From CAZUTK01 sp964623265 (GTDB lineage: Bacteria; Electryoneota; B3-LCP): a stretch of 16,490 nucleotides of DNA. Positions 7,081-12,812 of the stretch are shown piece after piece. Within the stretch, counting starts at the first letter, position 1, and each line of letters begins with the position of its first letter. The notes below the pieces were generated by a model. It was not told where the DNA came from and ran no database searches. It was given only the letters and a program-made list of their open reading frames with translations. Position numbers and translations under genes: made by a program. The stretch lies in contig CAZUTK010000060.1 of assembly GCA_964623265.1 (NCBI GenBank), forward strand, positions 1 through 16,490. Direction: 5' to 3'.

Positions 7081-8169
7081 TCAGAGGATAAACCCGATGA
7101 TCGTCATAACGAGAATAAACGCCACCACGAACAGCCCCGCGAACCGGAAAAACCGATTCACTTCCCCGCGGCGCCCTTTCCAATCCAAAAAAGGCGCGAT
7201 GGTCCAGAGCAATCCGGCAACCCCGAACACAAGAATCCCCAGCAGTTCCCCTTCCATAAAAAATACATGACCCGGAATGAATTTCAACGCCTGAAACATA
7301 AACAAAAAATACCACTCCGGCTTGATGCCGGCGGGGGCGGGAGCAAACAAATCCGCTTTCTGTCCCAGCTCCCAGGGGAAAAATACCGAGAGAATCGCCA
7401 CGATGTTCAGCACCAGCAACCAGAGCATGGCATCTCGCAGGACAAAATTCGGGAAAAACGGCATGCTGCGTTTCTTTTCCAGCGCTAGGCGCGAGTGGCT
7501 GATGGGTTCCGACATCCCCTGCACCTGAACGAACAGCAGATGACCGATCAAAAACAGCGTGAAGATCATCGGTAAAACCGCCACGTGAAAGCCGAAGAAG
7601 CGCGACAGCGTCGCTCCGGTCACGTCCTCCCCGCCACGCAGGAAGATCAGCAGCGGTTTGCCCACGATCGGCACCGCGCCCACGATATCCGTCCCCACTT
7701 TCGTCGCGAAAAATGCCAATTCGTTCCAGGGCAGAAGATACCCGGAAAACCCGAAGCCCAGCGCCAGAAAAAACAGAATCATCCCCGTCACCCAGGTCAA
7801 TTCTCGCGGCTTGCGGTAAGCCTGCGTGAAAAAGTTGGAAAACATATGGATGAACGCCGCCAGAATCATCAAATTCGCGGACCAGGAGTGAACCGACCGG
7901 ATCAGCCAGCCGAATTGCACCTGCGTGACGATGAACTGCAGACTTTCAAAAGAGGACTCCGCCCCCGGACGATAATACAGCAGAAGCAGAATCCCCGTGA
8001 AAACTTGAATGATAAATAGAAATAGCGTCACTCCCCCAAAATAGTACCAGACGGATTCGCGATGCAGCGGCACCTCTTTCTTGCTGGCGAACTGCACTAG
8101 CGATTCGATCTGAAAGCGATCGTTCAACCAGCGGTACGTTCCTTCGAAAATCCGCGAAAATTCGCTCAT
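7081..8169 (-). CDS. Cytochrome b (b6-subunit IV fusion) of a quinol-oxidising bc complex
   Basis: The di-haem membrane subunit that oxidises quinol and drives proton translocation. At 362 residues it joins a b6-like part (four helices) to a subunit IV-like part (three helices) in one chain. The haem ligands are clear: H94/H108 (13 residues between) in helix 2 and H195/H210 (14 between) in helix 4; the 14-residue spacing is that of b6-type proteins. The Qo-site PEWY motif is at 284-287. The cysteine that binds haem c(n) in cyanobacterial and plastid b6 aligns with Y43, so no covalent third haem is expected. Its ATG overlaps the Rieske stop (TAATG), which indicates translational coupling, and the nine-haem cytochrome follows after 10 nt. 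The family is certain; the symbol (petB/qcrB) is left empty because the fusion fits neither name exactly. Confidence 0.96.
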   Translation of the reverse strand: MSEFSRIFEGTYRWLNDRFQIESLVQFASKKEVPLHRESVWYYFGGVTLFLFIIQVFTGILLLLYYRPGAESSFESLQFIVTQVQFGWLIRSVHSWSANLMILAAFIHMFSNFFTQAYRKPRELTWVTGMILFFLALGFGFSGYLLPWNELAFFATKVGTDIVGAVPIVGKPLLIFLRGGEDVTGATLSRFFGFHVAVLPMIFTLFLIGHLLFVQVQGMSEPISHSRLALEKKRSMPFFPNFVLRDAMLWLLVLNIVAILSVFFPWELGQKADLFAPAPAGIKPEWYFLFMFQALKFIPGHVFFMEGELLGILVFGVAGLLWTIAPFLDWKGRRGEVNRFFRFAGLFVVAFILVMTIIGFIL

Positions 8170-8618
8170 TACATTTCCTTCTGCGAAACGTATATGTCGC
8201 CGTCTTTGATGTTGACTTCGAAAGGGGTGAGGGGGCGGGGCGGAGGTCCGGAAATCACGCGTCCGGACAGGTCATAGCGGCCGTTGTGGCAGGCGCACCA
8301 GATGATCCCCAGATCCGGGCGGAATTGCACCGTGCAATCCAGATGCGTGCATACCGCGCTGTAAGCGGAATATTTCCCGTCCTGATTCCGGATTAGGATT
8401 CCAGGTTTGCGCCCGTACTTGAACATCACCGCGCTGTTGGGCGCCACCGAGCTTTCCGCCGCCACCTTGACGGCTGTCGGATTGGCTTCCGGCAGCTTCG
8501 GCGGGATCAGGTAGCGGATCAGAGGATAGGCGAAGGATGCAATGGAACCGATGAGAGCGCCCCCGAGAATCAGATCGAGAAATTTCCTGCGGCTCCCATC
8601 CGCGCTCTTCTGGCTCAT
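8169..8618 (-). CDS. Rieske [2Fe-2S] iron-sulfur protein
   Basis: The high-potential iron-sulfur subunit that takes one electron from quinol at the Qo site and passes it to the c-type cytochrome. The 149-residue chain has a twin-arginine-type N-terminus (SRRKFLDL, residues 9-16) followed by a hydrophobic helix (about 16-38) that anchors it in the inner membrane. The cluster-binding motifs are complete: C90-T-H92 with C95, and C108-A-C110-H111. C90, H92, C108 and H111 hold the cluster; C95 and C110 form the stabilising disulfide. The motif SGRVISGPPPRPL (118-130) is the conserved proline loop. It is the first gene of the tight Rieske-cytochrome b-multihaem cytochrome operon. A hairpin separates it from the upstream tetrahaem cytochrome gene. 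Confidence 0.96.
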   Translation of the reverse strand: MSQKSADGSRRKFLDLILGGALIGSIASFAYPLIRYLIPPKLPEANPTAVKVAAESSVAPNSAVMFKYGRKPGILIRNQDGKYSAYSAVCTHLDCTVQFRPDLGIIWCACHNGRYDLSGRVISGPPPRPLTPFEVNIKDGDIYVSQKEM

Positions 8619-8646
8619 CGGCTGCTCCTACACAATTACTATAAGA

Positions 8647-8672
8647 GAGGGAACGGCGGCAGCCGTCCCCTC
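8647..8672 (-). terminator. Strong intercistronic hairpin between the tetrahaem cytochrome and Rieske genes
   Basis: In the minus-strand RNA an 11-bp stem (GAGGGGACGGC with GCCGUUCCCUC, one G-U pair) encloses a 4-nt loop. It begins 14 nt after the tetrahaem cytochrome stop and is followed by UCUUAUAGU, only partly U-rich. It could be a leaky terminator or an mRNA-processing/stability element giving more of the small cytochrome than of the complex. The Rieske ATG lies 29 nt downstream. Confidence 0.6.
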
Positions 8673-8685
8673 GGATATCCATTCT

Positions 8686-9207
8686 CTATTCGGTCTTTTC
8701 GGCTTTCATAACCGGATGCTTGATCTTCGCCCAGTACTCATCAAACTTGAATCCTTTAAACGTGGGGCTCTTTTCATTGTGGCAAGCAATGCAGGTCTTT
8801 TCATCCGGAATGATCAAGCCGGCTTCGATCGCCTTCGCCTTGTCTTTCATCACAGACATGGCTTTGTAATCGGCACCCGGTCCATGGCAGGCTTCGCAAC
8901 CGACGTTCGCCAGAGCCATATTGGGGGCTTCCGCCTTCGGATCAAAGCCTGTGGCTTTGCCCAAACCCGTCACATGGCAGGTCAGACATTCCGCCTTCTT
9001 CTCCGAACCGTCGCCCTTATCCACGAGAGCTTGATATGCCTTTGCGTGAGCCGTCTTTTCCCAGATTTCCCAGACGTTCCCCTTCGCATCGCCTTTATGG
9101 CAGATCTTGCACTTGTCGGCGCCCACATAGTCATGCGCCGATGCGACCCCGCCGAACAATGCGACCGCAATCATCAGAATGGCTACGACCCAAATCTTTC
9201 TCAGCAT
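8686..9207 (-). CDS. Periplasmic tetrahaem cytochrome c (c554-like)
   Basis: A 173-residue secreted cytochrome. The signal peptide ends at about residue 24 (VASA) and mature protein begins HDYVGADKCKICHKG, the usual opening of cytochrome c554-family proteins. Four CxxCH motifs are at Cys33, 74, 104 and 139. There is no further membrane segment, so the product should be a soluble periplasmic electron carrier. The mature protein is lysine-rich. A strong AGGAGGA Shine-Dalgarno (plus-strand 9211-9217) fixes the start. Placed first in the cluster and separated from the Rieske gene by 67 nt with a hairpin, it is the likely mobile partner of the nine-haem cytochrome, carrying electrons to a terminal reductase or oxidase not present here. 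A catalytic role such as hydroxylamine oxidation is not suggested. Confidence 0.93.
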   Translation of the reverse strand: MLRKIWVVAILMIAVALFGGVASAHDYVGADKCKICHKGDAKGNVWEIWEKTAHAKAYQALVDKGDGSEKKAECLTCHVTGLGKATGFDPKAEAPNMALANVGCEACHGPGADYKAMSVMKDKAKAIEAGLIIPDEKTCIACHNEKSPTFKGFKFDEYWAKIKHPVMKAEKTE

Positions 9208-9251
9208 GCTTCCTCCTATTCTTTACTTACCGTATGCATAAGATTGTAATT

Positions 9252-9280
9252 AATTTAACATTTAGACCCCCCTGATGCAA
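9252..9280 (-). promoter_or_regulatory. Candidate promoter of the tetrahaem cytochrome/bc cluster
   Basis: On the minus strand TTGCAT (9275-9280) and TAAATT (9252-9257) are 17 nt apart. Predicted start near 9245 gives a leader of about 38 nt before the cytochrome ATG. Both boxes are 4/6 matches, so the call is tentative. Confidence 0.35.
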
Positions 9281-9325
9281 CACTTTTTTCCCGAAATTGT
9301 GATTTCATTCTGAATCCGATTCGGC

Positions 9326-9363
9326 TTGTGAAAAAGTTATGATAATTACGCCTTTTTTCACAA
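9326..9363. repeat. TTGTGA/TCACAA inverted repeat upstream of the respiratory cluster
   Basis: TTGTGAAAAAG (9326-9336) is matched by CTTTTTTCACAA (9352-9363), an inverted repeat of about 11 bp with one bulged base and a 15-nt centre. It lies between the response regulator stop and the candidate cytochrome promoter. A further TTGTGA is at 9297-9302. The TGTGA half-site resembles CRP/FNR-family boxes, but the arms are about three helical turns apart and not the usual 6 nt, so a single CRP-type site is not implied. It may instead act as a weak terminator for the response regulator gene. Confidence 0.4.
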
Positions 9364-9415
9364 AGCGTTGGTTGTATAATTCGGCAGGACGCGTCCGGTG
9401 AGCATTGAGGTGGGC

Positions 9416-9790
9416 TTACGCTAACATGGCGCCGATCTTCACCCGGATGCTGGTCTCTAAATAGTCCAGGTCTATGGGTTTGGTGACGAAGTCGGACGCG
9501 CCGGATTTCAGCGATTCCTGAGCGATGGTAAGATCGGTAAAAGCCGTGATCATAATGACGCCGACTTCCTGATCCACAGCTCTCACCCTGCGAAGAATCT
9601 CCAAGCCGTCCATCTCCGGCATGCGGATATCCAGCAGGATCAGATGCGGCCGAGCGGCTTTCACCAATCGGATCGCTTCTTCGCCGCTGGTGGCCTGCAA
9701 GACCTCATAACCGCACTCTGTCAGGAAATCCGACAGCGTGTTGCAGATGTCCTCTTCATCATCCACGATAAGTATGCGGCCGTTCGTCAT
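9416..9790 (-). CDS. Stand-alone CheY-like response regulator receiver
   Basis: A 124-residue protein consisting of one receiver domain. The acidic pocket is D10 and D11 (ILIVDDEED), the phospho-acceptor is D54 (LILLDIRMPEMDG), and the switch residues T82 (MITAF) and K104 (TKP) are present, so it should be phosphorylated normally. No DNA-binding, GGDEF or other output domain follows, so it acts by protein-protein contact or relays a phosphate. No histidine kinase is encoded in the window. GGAGGG (plus-strand 9795-9800) is its Shine-Dalgarno and a strong promoter lies just upstream, so it is probably transcribed alone. What it controls cannot be told from its neighbours; the cytochrome cluster starts about 200 nt downstream. 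Confidence 0.95.
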   Translation of the reverse strand: MTNGRILIVDDEEDICNTLSDFLTECGYEVLQATSGEEAIRLVKAARPHLILLDIRMPEMDGLEILRRVRAVDQEVGVIMITAFTDLTIAQESLKSGASDFVTKPIDLDYLETSIRVKIGAMLA

Positions 9791-9826
9791 GGATCCCTCC
9801 GCACAAGCCTGAAGATCTCATGCCAA

Positions 9827-9855
9827 AATATAAGACTGGAACATCCGGAAGTCAA
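9827..9855 (-). promoter_or_regulatory. Sigma-70-type promoter of the response regulator
   Basis: On the minus strand TTGACT (9850-9855), a 17-nt spacer and TATATT (9827-9832) form a near-consensus housekeeping promoter. Transcription would start near 9820, about 30 nt before the ATG. The MFS gene (stop at 9901) ends just before it. Confidence 0.65.
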
Positions 9856-9900
9856 GATCAGGTTGGGATAAATTGAGGCTTGCTTATCCGAGGGTCGAAA

Positions 9901-11244
9901 TCACGCGGATCCGCAGCGGGACTGCCGGACGCCTTCGGCTTCATTCACGCGGGAAAGCACAATCATTCCGCATAGGAAAAAAAACGCCATAACCAAGATG
10001 GACTGGCGTACGCTGCGTGTGGCGGTGTTGACCGCCGCAAACGCCAGCGGACCCAACGTCGCCGAAATCCTGCCAGCGATGCCGTAAAAACTGAAAAATT
10101 CCGCCGAACGCTGAACCGGCGTAAACGACGCGAACAGCGACCGCGCCGCCGCCTGGCTTCCCCCCATCACCAGACCCACCAGCACCGCCGCCGCTTGAAA
10201 TTCCCGGATGGGTTCCACAAAAATGCCCAAGTTGTAAACCCACGCCAGAGCCGCCAACCAGACGCCCAGTGAAACCATCAAGCTGATCTTGTTGCCGAAA
10301 CGGTCCACCAGGACGCCGAAGAGAATGGCGCCCGGAAACGCGGTGAACTGGACGATCAAGAAAAGCACAATCAAGGCGCCGGTATCCATGCCCAATTCCT
10401 CGTTCCCGAAGATGGATGCCGAGGAAATCGTCGTCTCGATCCCATTCGTGAAAAAAATATACGCCAGCAGAAAAATCCACAATTGATTGAACAGCCGAAG
10501 ATCTCGAAAAGTGGCGGCTAAATTCCGCCAAATCCGGTGCGGTTGGTCTCGCTTTTCCTCCGATGAGAACGGGGTATGCCTCTCCCGCACCCAGAAAATC
10601 AACGGCAGGGAAAATAAAAGCCACCAGACCGACACCGACAGGATGACATGCTGGATTCCGAAACTGCCGCGGGGAAAACCCAGAACCTGCGGGTTTTCCA
10701 GCATCAGCAGATTCAGCAGCAGGCAACCGCCGCCGCCCAGATAACCGATCGCCCAGGAAATCCCGGAAACCAGACCTAGATCATGGGGATCGCAGATCTG
10801 CGGAAGGAAGGCATTGTAAAAGTTCAGGGAGAGGAAAAAGCATGCCAGAGCAATTCCGAAGATGAAACCGCCCAGCACCGCTTCGCCCGGCTGGACCAGC
10901 GCCAAAGCCGCCGTGGAAAGACACCCTGCCGTTAATGTCCCCACCAACAGCCTCTTCTTGCTGCCGGTCATATCCGCATAGATGCCTGCAAAAGGGCTGA
11001 CGACCACCGTGACCAACGTCCCGAACAGCACCGAAAGTTCGAACAGCGCGGCGCCCGGGAGATTAAACCGGAACCCGAGGAAATCGAAATCCGTGCCGGC
11101 GGCGCCCCCTGCGATCACGCGGGCGAAATACTGATTGAAAATCACCGCGAGAATGGTGGTGGCGAAGGCGGAGTTGGCGAAATCGTACATCATCCAAGCC
11201 CAAACCTCCCCGCCCAAACCGCGCAGTCGCTTCCCAATGTGCAT
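9901..11244 (-). CDS. UMF1/Atg22-type major facilitator superfamily transporter
   Basis: An inner-membrane permease of 447 residues with about twelve hydrophobic segments. The opening WAWMMYDFANSAFATTI is the signature of the UMF1 family (Atg22-like MFS proteins). The MFS loop between helices 2 and 3 is seen as GIYADMTGSKKRLLVG, and the second-half equivalent as GVLVDRFGNKIS. A basic cytoplasmic loop (about residues 224-248, RERHTPFSSEEKR onward) divides the two halves. Yeast Atg22 exports amino acids from the vacuole; bacterial substrates are unknown. ATG 11244 is preferred; an in-frame TTG directly before it (11247) is also possible because GAGG lies 10 nt from the ATG and 7 nt from the TTG. 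A good promoter lies about 30 nt upstream. There is no obvious link to the respiratory genes. Confidence 0.9.
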   Translation of the reverse strand: MHIGKRLRGLGGEVWAWMMYDFANSAFATTILAVIFNQYFARVIAGGAAGTDFDFLGFRFNLPGAALFELSVLFGTLVTVVVSPFAGIYADMTGSKKRLLVGTLTAGCLSTAALALVQPGEAVLGGFIFGIALACFFLSLNFYNAFLPQICDPHDLGLVSGISWAIGYLGGGGCLLLNLLMLENPQVLGFPRGSFGIQHVILSVSVWWLLFSLPLIFWVRERHTPFSSEEKRDQPHRIWRNLAATFRDLRLFNQLWIFLLAYIFFTNGIETTISSASIFGNEELGMDTGALIVLFLIVQFTAFPGAILFGVLVDRFGNKISLMVSLGVWLAALAWVYNLGIFVEPIREFQAAAVLVGLVMGGSQAAARSLFASFTPVQRSAEFFSFYGIAGRISATLGPLAFAAVNTATRSVRQSILVMAFFFLCGMIVLSRVNEAEGVRQSRCGSA

Positions 11245-11281
11245 CAACGGTTCGCCTCACACGCTCAAATTCATTCCGCTT

Positions 11282-11310
11282 AATATAAGGCTCCCGCTGT
11301 TGATAATCAA
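11282..11310 (-). promoter_or_regulatory. Sigma-70-type promoter of the MFS gene
   Basis: TTGATT (11305-11310 on the minus strand), a 17-nt spacer and TATATT (11282-11287) give a near-consensus promoter with a leader of about 30 nt. A small GC-rich palindrome (CCCCG-CTT-CGGGG, 11312-11324) sits immediately upstream of the -35 box. Confidence 0.65.
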
Positions 11311-11376
11311 GCCCCGCTTCGGGGAATAACGGTTGCCGTCGAAGGCGTCCTGAATCGCATGCGCGCTCGTTTTTCC

Positions 11377-11405
11377 TTGCGGAAACAACTTTCCCCTGCT
11401 ATTTT
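11377..11405 (+). promoter_or_regulatory. Candidate promoter of the BACON-like lipoprotein
   Basis: TTGCGG (11377-11382), a 17-nt spacer and TATTTT (11400-11405) precede the lipoprotein gene. The predicted start near 11412 lies downstream of the first in-frame ATG (11406), which supports translation from the ATG at 11433. The boxes are weak. Confidence 0.35.
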
Positions 11406-11432
11406 ATGTATGTGATCGAGCCGATTGTCAAA

Positions 11433-12761
11433 ATGAAACCGGAGGTCTTCGCCCTGCTGCTGTTCCTCCTCCTTCTCGCGTCTTGCCGAAGCAATTCGGA
11501 TCACGCCCTCCAACCCCCGCCGCCCGTGCCTCTGCTCGCCGTCTCACCAGACACTGTAGATTTCGATTCGACCGGCATTTCCCGCGACTTGATGCTAAAA
11601 AACATCGGCGGCGCGGCGCTGGATTGGGCGTTCCTTTCCTGGCCCGCCTGGGTGAACCCCTCCGCTACATCCGGCGTCTTGAACTCGCTGGATTCCATCG
11701 TCATCACAATGGATCTGGATCGCTCCCAACTCGAAGTCGGCGCGCATCAGGGCGTCCTGCAGGTGACCTCCAGCGACAGCGAGCGGACGATTCTTCTTCT
11801 TGCAACGGTCTCCCCGCTTCCGGTCCTCGGGCAGATGCCGGACACGCTGAACTTCGGTGCTTTCTCCGACTCGCTCGAATTGATCATTCGCAATACCGGA
11901 TCCGACACTCTGGATTGGAACCTATCGTTCAGCGAACCGATGTTCTTCGCTTCGCAGCTGGCCGGCAGCATCGTCTCTGCAAATTCCATCTGGATCTACT
12001 TCGATCGGAACACCTTGCCGGCAGGTGTTCATCAGGCGGATCTGCAAATCAACTCGAACGGCGGCGACGCCCGGCTCCTCCTGCGCGGCTATGCCGGCGC
12101 CACAACGGGACAATGGCTCACTCACTTGAGCGCCGCTCCGGAAACCGCCTATGCGCCCTATACCATGGAATATTATTTCCTCGTGCGGTTTGCCAAACCA
12201 GCGGATTTTTCAAACTACAAGATTACCCGCGTCCGCGCGAAACTTTACACCCTCTTCGGCGCCTTCGACGTGATCCAGCTCCTCTGTTTCAGTCTCATAT
12301 CGCAGAACGGCTACTGGTTCCCGGATGTCCAATCCGGTTTATTGCACTATTCTCCGGAGCTAAATCCCGATTTCGGCTGGAATGAATGGGCGGTGGATTG
12401 GCCAATGACTCAGGAAGCCTTCGCCGTGGGATACTTCCAGAAGGATTTCACCGTTCCAATCTTCCCGCAGCCCTACTACTCCATCCCCGGCGCCGCGGGA
12501 TATTCGTACCGGGTCTATCTGCATCCTCAGGGTTATTTTATAATGGAGCTCCTGGCGGACTGGGAATGGTGCATCGAAGTCTATGTGGAACCGATTTACG
12601 CATTGAATGCGCCTCCGCGGCCGGTTTCGGGATTCTGGCTGAAACCGTCGGCGGTTGACTCTTTCTTCCCGGTCAACCCAGCGATGCGACTTCTTCCTCT
12701 TGGAAAAAGCGCCGTAGCCAGCCTTGCAGAATCAGAATCCGCGTCCGTCGCGGGAAGATAA
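11433..12761 (+). CDS. Lipoprotein with two BACON-like beta-sandwich domains
   Basis: A 442-residue surface or outer-membrane lipoprotein. The start at 11433 is chosen because it gives a compact lipoprotein signal, MKPEVF, a leucine run and lipobox LASC with Cys18; an in-frame ATG at 11406 would add nine residues before it. No strong Shine-Dalgarno is seen. Residues about 35-127 and 129-222 are two related Ig-like units, each with an SPDTVDF- or PDTLNFG-type opening, a KNIGG/RNTGS turn, LDW, a DRSQL/DRNTL motif, then GVLQVTS or ADLQINSNGG. This is the layout of BACON-type carbohydrate/surface-binding domains. Residues about 225-400 form a tryptophan- and tyrosine-rich domain I do not recognise. 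The end (SFFPVNPAMRL onward) is not a convincing T9SS sorting domain. It is convergent with the C25 protein gene. Confidence 0.8.
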   Translation: MKPEVFALLLFLLLLASCRSNSDHALQPPPPVPLLAVSPDTVDFDSTGISRDLMLKNIGGAALDWAFLSWPAWVNPSATSGVLNSLDSIVITMDLDRSQLEVGAHQGVLQVTSSDSERTILLLATVSPLPVLGQMPDTLNFGAFSDSLELIIRNTGSDTLDWNLSFSEPMFFASQLAGSIVSANSIWIYFDRNTLPAGVHQADLQINSNGGDARLLLRGYAGATTGQWLTHLSAAPETAYAPYTMEYYFLVRFAKPADFSNYKITRVRAKLYTLFGAFDVIQLLCFSLISQNGYWFPDVQSGLLHYSPELNPDFGWNEWAVDWPMTQEAFAVGYFQKDFTVPIFPQPYYSIPGAAGYSYRVYLHPQGYFIMELLADWEWCIEVYVEPIYALNAPPRPVSGFWLKPSAVDSFFPVNPAMRLLPLGKSAVASLAESESASVAGR

Positions 12762-12792
12762 AAAAATCCGAAGCCCTCGCGGACTTCGGATT
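12760..12792 (-). terminator. Rho-independent terminator of the C25 protein gene
   Basis: AATCCGAAG (12765-12773) and CTTCGGATT (12784-12792) form a perfect 9-bp stem. In the minus direction it is followed by seven T (12766-12760). It begins 20 nt after the C25 gene's stop codon and overlaps the stop codon of the convergent lipoprotein gene (12759-12761). In the plus direction no T-run follows, so it terminates efficiently only leftward. Confidence 0.88.
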
Positions 12793-12812
12793 CCCCGTAT
12801 GCTGCAGATCCT

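Noticed and set aside
9279..9300. Possible sigma-54 promoter (GGG...TTGCA) before the tetrahaem cytochrome gene
   Set aside because: On the minus strand the distance between GG and GC is 11 nt, not the obligatory 10, so it does not fit the -24/-12 rule.
9375..9380. TATAAT on the plus strand pointing toward the response regulator (possible antisense RNA)
   Set aside because: No acceptable -35 box at proper spacing and no downstream structure; a single hexamer is expected by chance in AT-rich spacer DNA.
9866..9889. GGATAA/TTATCC inverted repeat downstream of the MFS gene
   Set aside because: Only 6 bp with a 12-nt loop and no T-run; not convincing as a terminator.
9941..10726. A 261-codon minus-strand frame inside the MFS transporter gene
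   Set aside because: It is an alternative frame of the transporter gene with Gly/Arg/Ser-rich sequence and no hydrophobic pattern; the transporter frame is unmistakable.
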